This document shows positions 10,644 to 21,690 of a stretch of DNA of 63,679 nt, piece by piece. The DNA comes from Diphasiastrum complanatum. Its lineage: Eukaryota; Streptophyta; Lycopodiopsida; Lycopodiales; Lycopodiaceae. The stretch is from NCBI GenBank assembly GCA_029204225.1, contig CM055103.1, forward strand, positions 51,014,496 to 51,078,174, in the 5' to 3' direction. The translations under genes were made by a program, and so were the position numbers. The notes below the pieces were generated by a model that did not search any database, was not told where the DNA came from, and saw nothing but the letters and a program-made list of their open reading frames with translations. Every line of letters begins with the position of its first letter. The first letter of the stretch is position 1.

Positions 10644-13600
10644 ATGGTTTTGACTAGGTCAAAAACAAAGTTGGTGGCTATGGATGCTCGTGTTGCATTG
10701 CTCGATGAAGACTCTTCGCAGGTATGCTATTAACTAGCAGTCTTCCACAGTTCTATGTAATCCTTTTGCTAAACTTACCTTTATGTTTTGTACATGTAGG
10801 TGCAATTATCCAAGAAAATATAGTTGCTATAGATGTGTCTGTTGAGGGTAGTGGTATTTGTGAGTCATCACATGGAGGACTCAATGATGTACCAAATGAA
10901 GTGCTAGAAACACAAGTCCTTGAGAATGATTTGGTTGCTTTAGATGTCCCAGATGATCAAGGTAACATTGAAGAGACAATTGATAGAAAAAGAAAAAAGG
11001 CCAAGGTAGTGGAAGATGACATAGGGACTGTGTCTCTTTCTTTCCATCTTGATATGCTTTCAGTCTTGTTAGAGGAGTTGAAACTCCATCGAGCTACCCC
11101 CTCCAATGATACCGCTATGCCACATATTCCCAAATGAGGCAATCCGAATTGTGGGCAAACGACGTCTCATATTGAAAGAGACATATAAATGAGAGGGATA
11201 CATTGTTCAGAAAGGTGATTTTGTCCTTTCTTTGTGCACTTCTTCTGGTAATCCTGTTCTTGTAAAAGATCATGACAAGATACTGTGGGACCCAATATGG
11301 GAAAGATTGAGTGAAGAATTTGATGACAATGTGTGTGAAAATCCTGACTAGAGTGACATGTATGGTTGTATGTTCATTTGTTGGGATGGCAATAATTGTT
11401 TGGTTGGCTGGATGGAGGCCATACATGAGGATTTTATTTGTGATATTAGTAGGCATGCTCTCGTGCGTGCATCACTTATTCAGCCTACAAAAGATGGGGA
11501 GAAGCGTCTCCTAGCATCAACGAACAGAATAAATAGGTATTGGTACAAACTTCATTTTTCTTTGCACCTATTTGATATATTCGTTTGATGGCAATTCTTT
11601 TCTTGAAGCTAATTGGATATTTGTAATTTTTTTTCTTTGATTTTAGGCTCAATGAATTTGGTGTGGTTAAAACTGATCTTAAAGATCAGTTGTATAGTGT
11701 TCGTCGGGCTGCATAATGCAATATTGACTTCTTCCAAAATAAATTCTTAGCAGCAGAGCTACACGACGTAGAGAGAGTGAGACACCATGAAAAAAAGAAA
11801 ACTGGCTCTCCAGTTTGGTACCCTCTAAAAAAATACATGCTAGCTCGAGTACTATTTGAGGTGCCATCTAAATTTCTAGCCAACACTTAAAACTATCTTG
11901 CTTGAAACTTGTCATAGAACTTTCAGTTAAAGAGTAACATGACAAGGATTTAGTAGAGGCTAGGACACGATACAATTCGGGCCTTGATTAAAAAACATAA
12001 AACCGTCAAGGAGGCTGAGAATGTGGTCCATTACAAATGGATGAATAAGATGGGAAAACTTCTAGGTGTGGTGAACCCAAGCCTTGGACAGGAGTGGTTT
12101 GAGAAAGTGGTGACCATGGAACCACAAGGGGCTGGTTTTTCTTTTGGATTGGAGAAGCTTCACACTTTGAGATGCTCCACCATCAAGAACGAGGTGAGAA
12201 ATCGTTGGCTAACCATCAGTCTTGGCTCTATGCATGCACAGTTCGGAGTGTCAGTTAGTGACAAAAATTATAGGCTATGGGTAGCAAAAGAAACATGGTT
12301 GGAGTATCTGGTGGAGCAATGTAAAGCTACTCTGCAAGAGTACCTATGCCCAAACACTCTGCAAGAGTGTTTGGGCATAGGTACTCAAATCATCAAAACT
12401 TTTGGTTTTATAAGTTATGATGTTGGTGTCTCATGTTAAAGTGACTGGTGTTTTATTTGTGTTTTATGTAGAGAGTTTTTCGTTGCCAAAGAGTGTAACT
12501 CTGACAGCATACATACAAAATTTCAGAATGAAATATCACAAGAAGATGTTCTTTGCATTGGAGCCAAAAATGGAATATTCAAGAGAAGGAAAAGAGCAAG
12601 AAGAGATCATAATTAGTGCCAAAAGAGTGCTCTGGAGGTAAGGTGTTGGTTGTATCTCAATGTCTATGTTTCCTTTGAGTATGTATCCCTCCCTACATGT
12701 ATATGCTATTCTTAATGTTCTTCTCCATTCTTCTAACAAGCAAAGTTGCTCACTGTAGATACTTGCGTCACTATCACAATGCACGGGAAATCCAATTATT
12801 TTCAGAGTTATTTAATACTTGGAATCAAATAGACACACCGTCTACATCTATGTATTCCAAAAAATACAATTTGTCCAAAAAAAGATGGTCTTTCGCAATG
12901 GGAAATTTTAAACAATCCTTGGTGGTTGGATTTCCCTTAAGGAACTTGCCTTGATGAAGAGAAAGATCTATATGCAAATCACAAAAAAGAGCAGCTACAT
13001 GTGGGTGATTCAGGGACATGCATTGCCCCCACAATGGTCCACATTGCCGAGCAGCTTGATAGCCGTCTTAGGTGCATATGTTGTAAATGTTATCATATAG
13101 AATGTTGTATTAATTGACATTGAATAATATCCTTTGTCAAAGCTTGTCAAACTCATTTACAATTTTTGTTTTATGGTTGTGAATGTTGCAGAGAAGCCCA
13201 AAGCCCTCACCAAAGCAAATACGACAAAAGAAAATTTGATCAGCGACAAAACCTTGAATGCAAGCAAGCCGAGCATGTTGGGGAAAAGGCCGACATTTGG
13301 GTGTCTCAAAAATGTGCAAATTTTTTGAATATTGTCCACCGAAATCCCTTGACACTGAGAGTAGTGCTCAGGTCTATTTTGCTTTTCGAGTAAATGTTTT
13401 GACAAAGTTGTAAATTATTCTTCCTTTAAGCATATATATTTTCTATTTGCTTACTTTCTTAAGCATATGCAATTCATAAATCTATTTTTGATTTGCAGCT
13501 ACATTTTATTCAAGGAAATATGCTTGACATTGCAAAAGGATTTAGAGATAGAGTACTTCCTAGAGAAATGAAAGAAATTAGAAAGGCACTTTTGTCTTGT

Positions 13601-13735
13601 TGTGGAGAAGGGAGGGGGAGAAAAGAGAAGAATGTGGAGTATTTAGTTGACTTGGTCATACTCGATCTACCCTCCGACACGATTCCAGATGGTTTCAGTG
13701 GGCTGTTCCTATGAAGGATTTCAGATCATTCAAGA
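10644..13735 (+). pseudogene. Unrecognised intron-containing gene with inactivating mutations
   Basis: Coding blocks separated by GT-AG introns run over 3 kb. Block 1 starts MVLTRSKTKLVAMDARVALL and ends at donor GTATGC (10722). Block 2 (from about 10800) is acidic, with a basic RKRKKAK patch, then shifts frame into GNPVLVKDHDKILWDPIWER and CWDGNNCLVGWMEAIHEDF. Good introns include about 11535-11647 (junction N-R-L-N) and 12639-12758 (donor GAG|GTAAGG). Later blocks read GQEWFEKVVTMEPQGAGFSF and LHFIQGNMLDIAKGFRDRVL. At least four stops and several frame changes argue for a pseudogene. The WDGN block faintly recalls the DGNHR box of ParB/sulfiredoxin-like folds, which I hold as weak. The gene runs into a dispersed repeat at 13709. 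Confidence 0.55.
12338..12386. repeat. Perfect 22-bp snap-back palindrome with five-base loop
   Basis: Arms 12338-12359 and 12365-12386 are exact reverse complements around the loop TGCAA. The arm starts GAGTACCTATGCCC. It sits inside a coding block of the gene at 10644, and the reading frame passes through it without a stop. A perfect arm pair with so short a loop is typical of a fold-back copying event. Confidence 0.95.
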
Positions 13736-14190
13736 TCCAATCCATGTCCCTGATCTTTGGTTACAATAAGGAGCAAACCAACAATCCTGCCAATGTAGAT
13801 GCTGAGATGCAAACTCTAAGAGATACTGATCAAACATGAACCAAAACATAAAATATGGTTGTTTTCCATACAATTACAGTACCCTACTATATTTCATACA
13901 TGTGGAACCAAAAATAGCAATAAATATTCATTCTACTCATAGAATTGCAAGATAACATCATGAGAGTGCACCAATGAGTAGTAGAATCCAAAGAGAATCA
14001 TGTATAATGATGAAATGAGAGAGAGAAGAGAGAATATGTGTCTCTCCATGAGTTACATCCTTTTATAGAGTGTCCAAACCCTATTTGGCCACTTGGCTTT
14101 CCCTCCAAAATGTAAACCCTACTATTTTTGGGTCTAGATTCAATGTACCCAAAGTTCAAATTTGAATCTCTTTCAAACTCGACTAGGTAG
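13709..14190 (-). repeat. Dispersed LTR-like repeat, copy 1
   Basis: It is nearly identical to 35865-36335 in the same orientation, from AAGGATTTCAGATCATTC to a block containing TTCAAATTTGAATCTC. On the minus strand it has a TATA box (CTCTATAAAAGG, 14070-14059), so it looks like an LTR or promoter-bearing end of a retroelement read leftward. Its left border falls in the last visible exon of the gene at 10644. Ends lack an obvious TG/CA pair, so the true borders are uncertain. Confidence 0.7.
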
Positions 14191-14654
14191 CGTGTCCATG
14201 CTAGAGATCAGTAGACCAACAACCCGTAAGCTAATTGTGACTATAAGGGAATTGGGGCTCTTATGTGTATAAGGTCATAATTAATGGTTGTAGGCCTAAG
14301 CACATGGTGGTGGAGTTTGTATGGGTCTATCAGTGAGTCATTAGGAAACTGGATGACGTGGCCCAGATAGGCTGCAGAGGTGTTCAATGAGGTATCACAG
14401 TGCATACTAGTGGTGCATGGGCCTTGGAGAGTATAAGTATACCTATTGGGCTCTCACTAGTGTAAGCTTGATTGCATGATTGGTAGCCGTATGCTGCTGG
14501 TATGATGCCTCATTCTTCTTTGTGATTGATCCATGGCTTGGGGGCTAGATCCATTCGATCTAGGTTTGGTTGGGTTGGTTTGTCCACCATCCTTTCCCTT
14601 GTGTTGCTTGTGATTGGCATGCTTAGAATAAGATCCTTGGATGAGGACTTTACA
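14191..14654 (+). repeat. Probable copia LTR, single copy
   Basis: The stretch ends with CTTTACA directly before a Met-tRNA-like primer site at 14655, the arrangement of a copia 5' LTR. No partner copy was found and the start cannot be placed. It has no coding potential that I trust. Confidence 0.45.
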
Positions 14655-14668
14655 TTGGTATCATAGTC
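14655..14668 (+). other. Degenerate primer binding site, initiator-Met type
   Basis: TTGGTATCATAGTC matches the widespread copia site TTGGTATCAGAGC with one change in the core. It marks an older copia unit whose body has been lost or replaced by C1. Confidence 0.6.
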
Positions 14669-15566
14669 AATTCTAAGTATGTTTTGCCATTGATTTGTGC
14701 TCAAGAAGTAATCTCAAATTGTGTGAGAGTTTTTCCGTTGTGTGATATGGAATCCCGAGAGTCACTTTTTTGAGGTAGAATCGGTTGGTGGTATGTGCAC
14801 TACCAGGTATACAATCGATTCGGTTTTTAAGCACTTCAAATCTGTGTTTTGGAAATAGATTTTGATTTTTTTTGAGTCACATGTGTTGCCAATTATTTCA
14901 TTGGGAGCACTTTTCCGTCAGCAACAGGTCCAATTTAGAGGTAATGATGGTTTTTACAGCTTTGTGTTCTTTGCATAACAGTGGTTAATGGGATTAGTTT
15001 GCTGTTTTTTATTTTTTGTGGAACCGGTTTTGCTTTAAAATCGGCGAGAAAGACAAGAATAGATGCAAAATTGGACTAACCACTTGTTGTGAGTGTTAGT
15101 GATTTTTAACAGGCTTTGTATGGCAATTCTTTATGGAGTTGCAGGGTTTTGTGGCATTTTCTAGCAAACTAATGGTGGTTTGCAGGTTAATGAGACAGTA
15201 AGGCCATTATTGGGATGGTTTGGGTCATTGGGAAGCCTATTCTATGTGAAGAATGGCCAAACCTGCAAATTTTTAGCGGGCAGCATCTACCCTGTTTCTC
15301 AGCCATAAGTTAATCTGGGCATGCTAAAATGTAAAGGAATAATTGCTTATGCATTCGTGGAAACAAAATGAAGGTTAAGCAAACTAAAAATTGACTTAAA
15401 GCATTTCTTACTACAAAAAAATAGTAGTAGAAAGTAATTTTTGCATGAAAGTATGCATTCTTGAACTTCTATTTTCTACAAAAAACAAGGCTTAGGCTCT
15501 AGGAGATTTGAACAGTTGTAAAAGTGCCCTATTATCATCTGTAATCTGCAAAAATAGCAGAGTATA
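14669..15566. other. Leader-like DNA between two copia LTRs, no gene
   Basis: T-rich, without a usable open frame on either strand. It probably belongs to the older copia unit whose primer site is at 14655. Confidence 0.4.
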
Positions 15567-16419
15567 TGTTGAAAATTGTCACTTCTCACTTGTCATTTTT
15601 TATTGTAAATAAAGATCAATCATGAGTACAATGTTCTTGATCTGATTTCACACGTGTGGAGCCTGTTCCCACGTGTGAAAGAAAGTACTTTTCATATTTG
15701 TAACTTTGATTTTGTATCAATCAAATCAAGTGTGAACATGATATGGCTAGTTTTTAGTCAAGTTGACTAGTCACCTAGAAGTTAGCTTATCGTTGCATGT
15801 GCATGAGTAAATGCTCCCACATGGCAAGTGGATGTTCACACGTGTGTATAGAGTTCTAGAAGATAAGAGTTGATCATTTTCCTTAGATCCTATTTTGTGG
15901 GGAATATTCCTATATTCTAGGAGACTAGCTCTTTGGATTTTAGCCATATTCTAGAAGGTCAACTTTGGATAAGGATCAAGGATGGATCAAAGGATAGATC
16001 TGAGTAATGTGGCACTCTTCACATGTGTGAAGACCTGCTGGACTGTACCAGACTCGTGGATGTACTTGATCCATAAAAGGATCATCATTTTGCTAATGAG
16101 ATTGATGAGACTTTTGCATTCTATACTTTTGTGAGATTTCTAGTCAATAGAATTGTGATTTTATTGAATGATTGCTATCAAGAACCTATGTACTTGTTGT
16201 TTCAGTGTAGGCCATACAGTGGATAGTACTCCACACGTGTGAGGCCGCTCTCACTTGTTTATGAAGATTTGATCCATTGCTCTTGCTTAAATCTAAGTGT
16301 AGTGAATCTAGATCAAGATCTAAAGTGTAGAACTTGATAGATCCATTGATTAAGCAACCAATAACTCTCTATGATTGTTTAGTACAATCATTAATGTCCT
16401 AAAACTGAAATTTTTATCA
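15567..16419 (+). repeat. 5' LTR of C1
   Basis: I place it from TGTTGAAAATTG to the CA just before the primer site (about 853 bases). A TATA-like CATAAAAGG is near 16073. The start is the best-placed TG, not proven, because no second LTR remains. It carries five ACGT- or CATG-centred palindromes of the type CACACGTGTG. Confidence 0.65.
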
Positions 16420-16591
16420 TGGTATCAAAGCCGAGTAAAGAGTGATCATTTGATTCATAAAACTTGCAAAGATCATTGGCAAAATTTGTTTTTGGCCAAT
16501 ACTAGTGAGGGCGAGTTCATCTAGAGTGATAGCTTGTTTCTATTTGGATCAAATCGACTTGGAGGCTGTGTATGTACTTTTCACACGTGTG
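15649..16591 (+). promoter_or_regulatory. Six CACACGTGTG-type palindromes in C1 LTR and leader
   Basis: Exact CACACGTGTG occurs at 15649, 15837, 16232 and 16582. The near forms are CCACGTGTG at 15669 and CACATGTGTG at 16020. ACGT-core palindromes are known binding sites of plant bZIP and bHLH factors (G-box/ABRE class). Spacing and number suggest an LTR promoter with repeated enhancer sites; regulation itself is inferred. Confidence 0.6.
16420..16431 (+). other. Primer binding site of C1, initiator-Met type
   Basis: TGGTATCAAAGC differs by one base from the standard TGGTATCAGAGC complementary to initiator Met tRNA, and follows the LTR directly. It sits 570 bases before the gag start. Confidence 0.85.
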
Positions 16592-17001
16592 AAACTGTAC
16601 AGCAACTTTTATTTCAAGTTACCTTGTGTTTTTTGGTCCTATAATCTCAATTCTAGTCCAAATTTAGTACTTTTTGAAGCATAGTATTGATCTAGATTCA
16701 ATCTAGCTAATGCCTATGACCAAATAGAGTTTTGGATCATTGAAGTATTTCTTTTTGGAGTTTAAGATCAGATCCAAGAGGCTGATTTGTTCAGATCCTT
16801 AGTTGAAGTGAAACCTCTAAGAAAAGTGTAAAGCAAAAAAATTTTGTGAGAGTGAAAGCTAGGAATTTTTGTCAAGATCTAATTGTGTATCATTCAAGCT
16901 TGATAGAGACAAGGCTATAGACAATCTTGTGAGCTTTAGGCCTTTCATAGATCTTTAAAATTCATAAATCTTTGTGAATTTATAAGAGCATTTATTCTAC
17001 A

Positions 17002-17849
17002 ATGTCATCCATGGGTGGTTATTTGTTGGAATCAAGTGAGAAACTCACTTCCACAAATTATTCCATTTGGAAAGTGAGGATGGAATCACTCCTAGTTATC
17101 CATGACCTCTGTGACATAGTTCTAGGAGTTGAGGAAGAGCCTCAAGCAACCCAAGAACAAACCAAATACAAGAAGAGAGCAAGATTAGCTCTACATTGCA
17201 TAAAGTTGAATGTATGCAATGACTTCATGAAGGAGGTGTCTTCTTGTGCCTCATCAAAAGAGGCTTGGGATTTATTAAAGAGTATCTATGAATCCAATAA
17301 CACTTCAAGAATCCTCATGCTAAGGAATCAAGTCTTTCAAAGCATAAAGTAAGTGGAGAGAGTGGACGAGAGTATCTCCTTAGGATCAAATCTCTTAACA
17401 AGGAATTGAGTGCTATAGGAGAAAAGATCCAAGATCAAGAGCTAGTACAAATCATATTGAATGGCCTAGGTGATGAGTTTACCAACTTGGTCCAATCATT
17501 TGCTATTCAAGACACTCTTCCATCCATTGAAAAGTTGTACAATGTTCTTGTGGCCGAGGAGAGTAGACTCCTACACCTCAAGACAAGAATGGGAGGCATG
17601 TCACTTAATGGAGGAGAGGAGAAAGCAAATTTTACATCCAAAGGCAAGAAGAAACGACATCCATTCAAGAAGAATCAAGGCAAGGAGGCTGAGATGAAGA
17701 ATGGAGGATCAACTTCCAAAGGCAAAGTGAAGAACAAGGCAAAGCTTAAGTGTTTCTTTTGTGGGACACTTTGCCTCAGAATGTTACTTGAAGAAGAATC
17801 AACAAGCAAATGGAGATCAAAGGAACATTGTTCAAGAGGAAGAAGATGA
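17002..17849 (+). pseudogene. Gag of C1 with split zinc knuckle
   Basis: It starts MSSMGGYLLESSEKLTSTNY with the copia gag pattern NYSIWKVRMESLL, then EAWDLLKSIYESNNTSRILM. A frameshift near 17350 moves to the second frame (EKIQDQELVQIILNGLGDEF, the UBN2-type gag end). A Lys-rich tract leads to the CCHC knuckle, whose halves CFFCG and MGHFASEC lie in different frames because of a small deletion near 17765. The product would be the capsid protein. Confidence 0.8.
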
Positions 17850-18156
17850 GGATGGATTCAACACATCCTTACTGGTTGCATCTACACCAACTTCAAGTCA
17901 AGACACATGGTGGATAGATAGTGGGGCTAGTTCTCACATGTCTTTTAACAAGTATTATTTTTCTACTCTTCTCTCTTGTAATGACTCTAAGAAGTCAATA
18001 TACACTGCTAGTGATCAAGAATGCAAGATAGATGGTATAGGATCTATTCCTCTTTGCTTAGGCACATCTAAAAGGATAGATCTAGATAATGTTTTGTATG
18101 TTCCTACCATTTCAAGAAACTTGCTTAGTGTAGGACAATTAAGGACAATGGACTAG
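17761..18156 (+). pseudogene. Zinc-knuckle tail and aspartic protease of C1
   Basis: The frame opens MGHFASECYLKKNQQANGD and continues to the protease with TWWIDSGASSHMSFNKYYFS, the canonical copia D-S-G-A active site. NVLYVPTISRNLLSVGQLR closes the domain before a stop at 18156. The stop separates it from the pre-integrase domain in the next frame. Confidence 0.8.
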
Positions 18157-18188
18157 ATGTACATTTCAAGAATGGAGTTTGTTCCATC

Positions 18189-19515
18189 TTGAAAAATGAT
18201 AAGTGCATAACTAGTGGCATTAAGCAAGGTAGACTTTTCAAGTTGGATGCTAATGTTGCAAATGAAAGTGTGAACTTGGCTATGGAGGAGCTATCTCAAG
18301 TGGAGCTTTGGCATAAGAGATTAGGCCATTTTAATCTTCAATCCATGGAGTCAATGGCAAGCAAGGAACTAGCTCTCATCCTACCAAAAGCTTTCAAAAA
18401 GTGTGGAAAGATGTGTGAGGCATGTGGCCTTGCAAAGTCACACAAATTTCTTACAAGAGATCTTCATCAAGATCTACGTCTCCCTTGGATCTCATACATT
18501 CTGATGTACATAGTTTTTCACATGCAAGTAATGGAGGTGCCTTGATGTAACATTTATAGATGATTGTACTAGATTCACATGGATTGAGTTACTATCAAAG
18601 AAAAGTCTTGTATATGAAGCTTTCATTAAGTTCAAGTCTCTAGTTGAGAAGCAACTTAGTACTTCCATCAAGGCACTAAGATGTGATAATGGAGGAGAGT
18701 ACACCTCCAATAAAATGGAAGACTTTTGTGAGATCAATGGCATTAAAATGCATTACACTTGTTCCTACACCCTCCAACAAAATAGGGTGGCCGAGAGGAA
18801 AAATAGGAGTCTATGTGAATGTGCAAAGTCTTTAAGACTTGATGCATCACTTCCCATCTCATTTTGGGGAGAAGCTATAACTTGTGCTAATTACTTGTGT
18901 AATAGACTTCCTAGTAGTGCTATTGATGGGATTTCACCATATCAAGCTTTGTTTGGTAAGAAACCCAATGTAAAATATTTTAAAATCTTTGGATGTATTT
19001 GTTATGTCCACATCCCTTTGGAGACAAGAAGGAAGGAAGATGCTACCTCCTTCAAAGGGATTTTTGTTGGCTATGGAGAAAATAACAAGGGCTATAGGAT
19101 ATATGATCTCAGTTATATCCAAGAAAGTAAAGGTAAATAAGGATGTACTTTTTGATGAGTCACAATTTGCTAAAAGCTCGTCTAATGGATCTAACCCATT
19201 GTGCATTGAAGATCTTGACAAATCCGAGGAGGATCTTGACAAACCCGAGGATGGAGACAAAGATTCTAGTCAAAGGGGGCCGAGAAGATCAACAAGAAGC
19301 AAGGCCGAGCCCTCAAGGCTCACCTACATGGACAAGGGAAAGCAAAAGAAAGACTCTACATCTTCTACTTCTTACTCCTTCTTAGTTACATTGCTTGAAG
19401 AACCATCATCTTTTGAAGAAGCATATAGATCTAAAATTTGGAGAGATGCAATGCAAGTAAAGTATGATGCATTAGAAGAAAATCATACTTGGTATCTTGT
19501 AAATCTTCCAAGAGG
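18189..19515 (+). pseudogene. Pre-integrase, integrase and connecting region of C1
   Basis: LWHKRLGHFNLQSMESMA and CGKMCEACGLAKSHK form the HHCC zinc region. The catalytic triad can be followed across frames: the first Asp in a shifted frame near 18490, the second in ALRCDNGGEYTSNKM, and Glu in RVAERKNRSLCECAKSL. The core ends FGCICYVHIPLETRRKED. An acidic tandem (EDLDKSEEDLDKPEDGD) precedes GPRRSTRSKAEPSRLTYMDK and the RT entry TWYLVNLPRG. Frameshifts near 18480 and 19110, plus stops, make it inactive. Confidence 0.85.
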
Positions 19516-19778
19516 GATATTCTTTCTATCTCCCTTTTGGGTGCTAAAATAGGATCTAGTTTAGTAATCTTGGCTAGTTGGGTAAGCCTTAGTCAAATTA
19601 GTTTTTATTTCCGTTCCGGGCACCAGTTGGGAAAGCCTTGGTGCTTCCGCTCTTCTTGTTTAGTTTCCATTTGAAAGCTTTTGGTAGGTTCTTAAAAAGT
19701 GGATGATCCTCTCTAACACTATACTACATCTGTGAGTAGATCTAGCCACCGTACTGCAAACTAGAAATACTTCCAACA
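19516..19778 (+). repeat. Partial 5' LTR of G2
   Basis: This DNA lies between the break in C1 and the primer site and ends with ACTTCCAACA. It probably represents only the 3' part of the LTR. TTCCGTTCCGGGCACCAGTT recalls LTR-type sequence but has no repeat partner in the window. Confidence 0.5.
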
Positions 19779-19779
19779 T

Positions 19780-19792
19780 TGGCGCCGTTGCC
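19780..19792 (+). other. Primer binding site of G2, Asp-tRNA type
   Basis: TGGCGCCGTTGCC pairs perfectly with the last 13 bases of plant Asp tRNA, one base after the LTR end. After that it diverges (ACTTTT), so the site is slightly shorter than the 18-base form in E1. Confidence 0.85.
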
Positions 19793-20724
19793 ACTTTTTA
19801 CGATTTTTTCTACCTATCTTTCCTTTCCTTTCGTTTTTTTTGCTTCCTTATTTGTGTGTATGCTTGCTTGATTTTTATCTTCACACTACAGCACGAGTCT
19901 TCTCTCCAGGTCCTCAACGAGCTGTAGAGCAACCTATCAAGCTGGGGGGGAAGCAACAAAAATGTCAACTTGGGCATTTTCTTTGAAAGAAGTGACCCAA
20001 GTGACATTTTTTTCAACCAAATAGGTATATCAGAGTTTGTCGGTCTGTCTACAGCCATAACAGACACTGATCTTCATTCTATGACCTCCACGAATTCTAA
20101 CCCTACTTAGATTTTTTGAAAACACCTTTATATACTTTCAAAATCCATTGTTTTCTAAGCAAATCTTGGTCTTAGAATTCGCCGGCTTCACTAAGGCTAG
20201 ATTTATTAAAGATCAGTCCTCCAGTAGCTCCGCGAATTCTATCTTTGAGATTTTGCCTATTTCACGGTCAGAAAATCACTTTTTTCACTATTTCCCTTGT
20301 CTATCAGTTAAACCTTAGTATCAAAAATTGCCAGTCATACCACAAAATCGCCCATAGTGAGCATGATTTCTTTGTACGCTCTGCGAATTATATCCCTAAT
20401 TTTTTCTTCCAAAAAAACATCAAAACTCAATATTTTGACAGAAAGCACCCCCTATTGAAATTTGAAAGTACTACAATTGGATTCATCTGATTGTCCACGA
20501 TTTCTAGTACTGACCACAAATTTTATTACTACATAAAAGTCTGATTTTTGTCCAAATCCTCCATTCTGCAAGAAAACTGCCCTTTTTGACTTTTTGGCCA
20601 AGTACAGTACTGTCCTGATCATCTGTACTGTTAGTCTGCTCCTCATACTGAATCATGTTTCGAGATTGTACTGAATCTTCCAATCTGGCTCCTCCACAGC
20701 TAGAACACAGAATTTCATGTATCG
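19793..20724 (+). other. Leader between primer site and gag of G2
   Basis: No gene is visible over about 930 bases. The DNA is T-rich, with repeated use of GAATTCT-like blocks around 20090-20240. Such long leaders are common in plant gypsy elements. Confidence 0.5.
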
Positions 20725-21555
20725 ATGCACCAAAGTATGCAACCAAATTACGATGGAGAATCTAACCCAGTTAGATTTATCCAAGACTTTGATAATACAT
20801 GCTGTTTCTATGGAAATACCTCTAAAATCGAAAAGCTCCAACTATTCCCGATGGTACTCTATGGAATAGTCAAAGAGTGGTATCTCAATCTTGAAGCTCC
20901 CGATCTTGCTTTTTGGACTACCCTCAAGGATGCTCTCATCAAGCGATTTAAACCATCCAAACAGACTCATAGCCCATTCATCCAAATTACCCATATCAAG
21001 ATGCATCGTGAAGAGTCCATTCGAAACTACATTGAGTGTTTTAAACGTCTCAAAGTAGAATGTGTTGACGAAAATATCACTGAACGTATGGCCATCAAAT
21101 TGTTCTTGGTTGGATTGCCTAAAAACATCCGCCGTGAACTAAAACCAGTTGACCTTTATGATCAACTTAAAGACGTAATGACTGATGCTATCCATGAAGA
21201 AGACGAAGGTTATGATGACGACTTTGATAATCATGAAAAGAAATCTAAGAATCATGAATGTCTTAACCACCTGAAGCATGAGAATACTGCCCAATCTTCC
21301 GAACTTCTACAGCAAATGAAAACCTGGCAGAAAGCTCAACAAACTCATATGGATAAACTCAATACTCATTTCCAAACCGCCATAAAGAATATTGCTGAAA
21401 AATCTTTTCCAGCAAGAGAGAATGTCTGGTGTCGGATCTGTTCACAGCATCACACTACTAATGAATGCCCTCAACTGCAAAATCATTTTCCATCAACACC
21501 CAGACCCATGTATCGAGCGTACTGCCCCTACCCTCCACAACAACCCATACCATGA
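20725..21555 (+). pseudogene. Gag of G2 (largely intact 276-residue frame)
   Basis: The capsid core of the retrotransposon gag family is clear: LQLFPMVLYGIVKEWYLNLE, FWTTLKDALIKRFKPSKQ and IRNYIECFKRLKVEC. It ends in a knuckle-like WCRICSQHHTTNEC (C-x2-C, His, C spacing is irregular) and a Pro-rich tail. The ATG at 20725 may be internal, since the N-terminus before the capsid is short. It is the longest unbroken gag in the window. Confidence 0.8.
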
Positions 21556-21690
21556 CCAGGGGTATATCAACCATGACCAACTGCACCAAATCAGTACCAA
21601 CCATGTCAACAGTTTGTCATTAACCAATCCACTCCACAACAAGCTATCCACTATCTTGATCCCAATAACATCGATCCAACAACTTATTAT

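Larger units (their letters stand above)
15567..19515 (+). mobile_element. Ty1/copia element C1, truncated at RT
   Basis: LTR, Met-tRNA primer site, gag, CCHC knuckle, protease, integrase and connecting region lie in copia order. Homology stops at about 19515, just after the conserved ENHTWYLVNLPRG that precedes RT; everything downstream belongs to gypsy element G2. There is no 3' LTR, so the end was lost by deletion or cut by the G2 join. At least four frameshifts (near 17350, 17765, 18480 and 19110) inactivate it. Confidence 0.85.
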
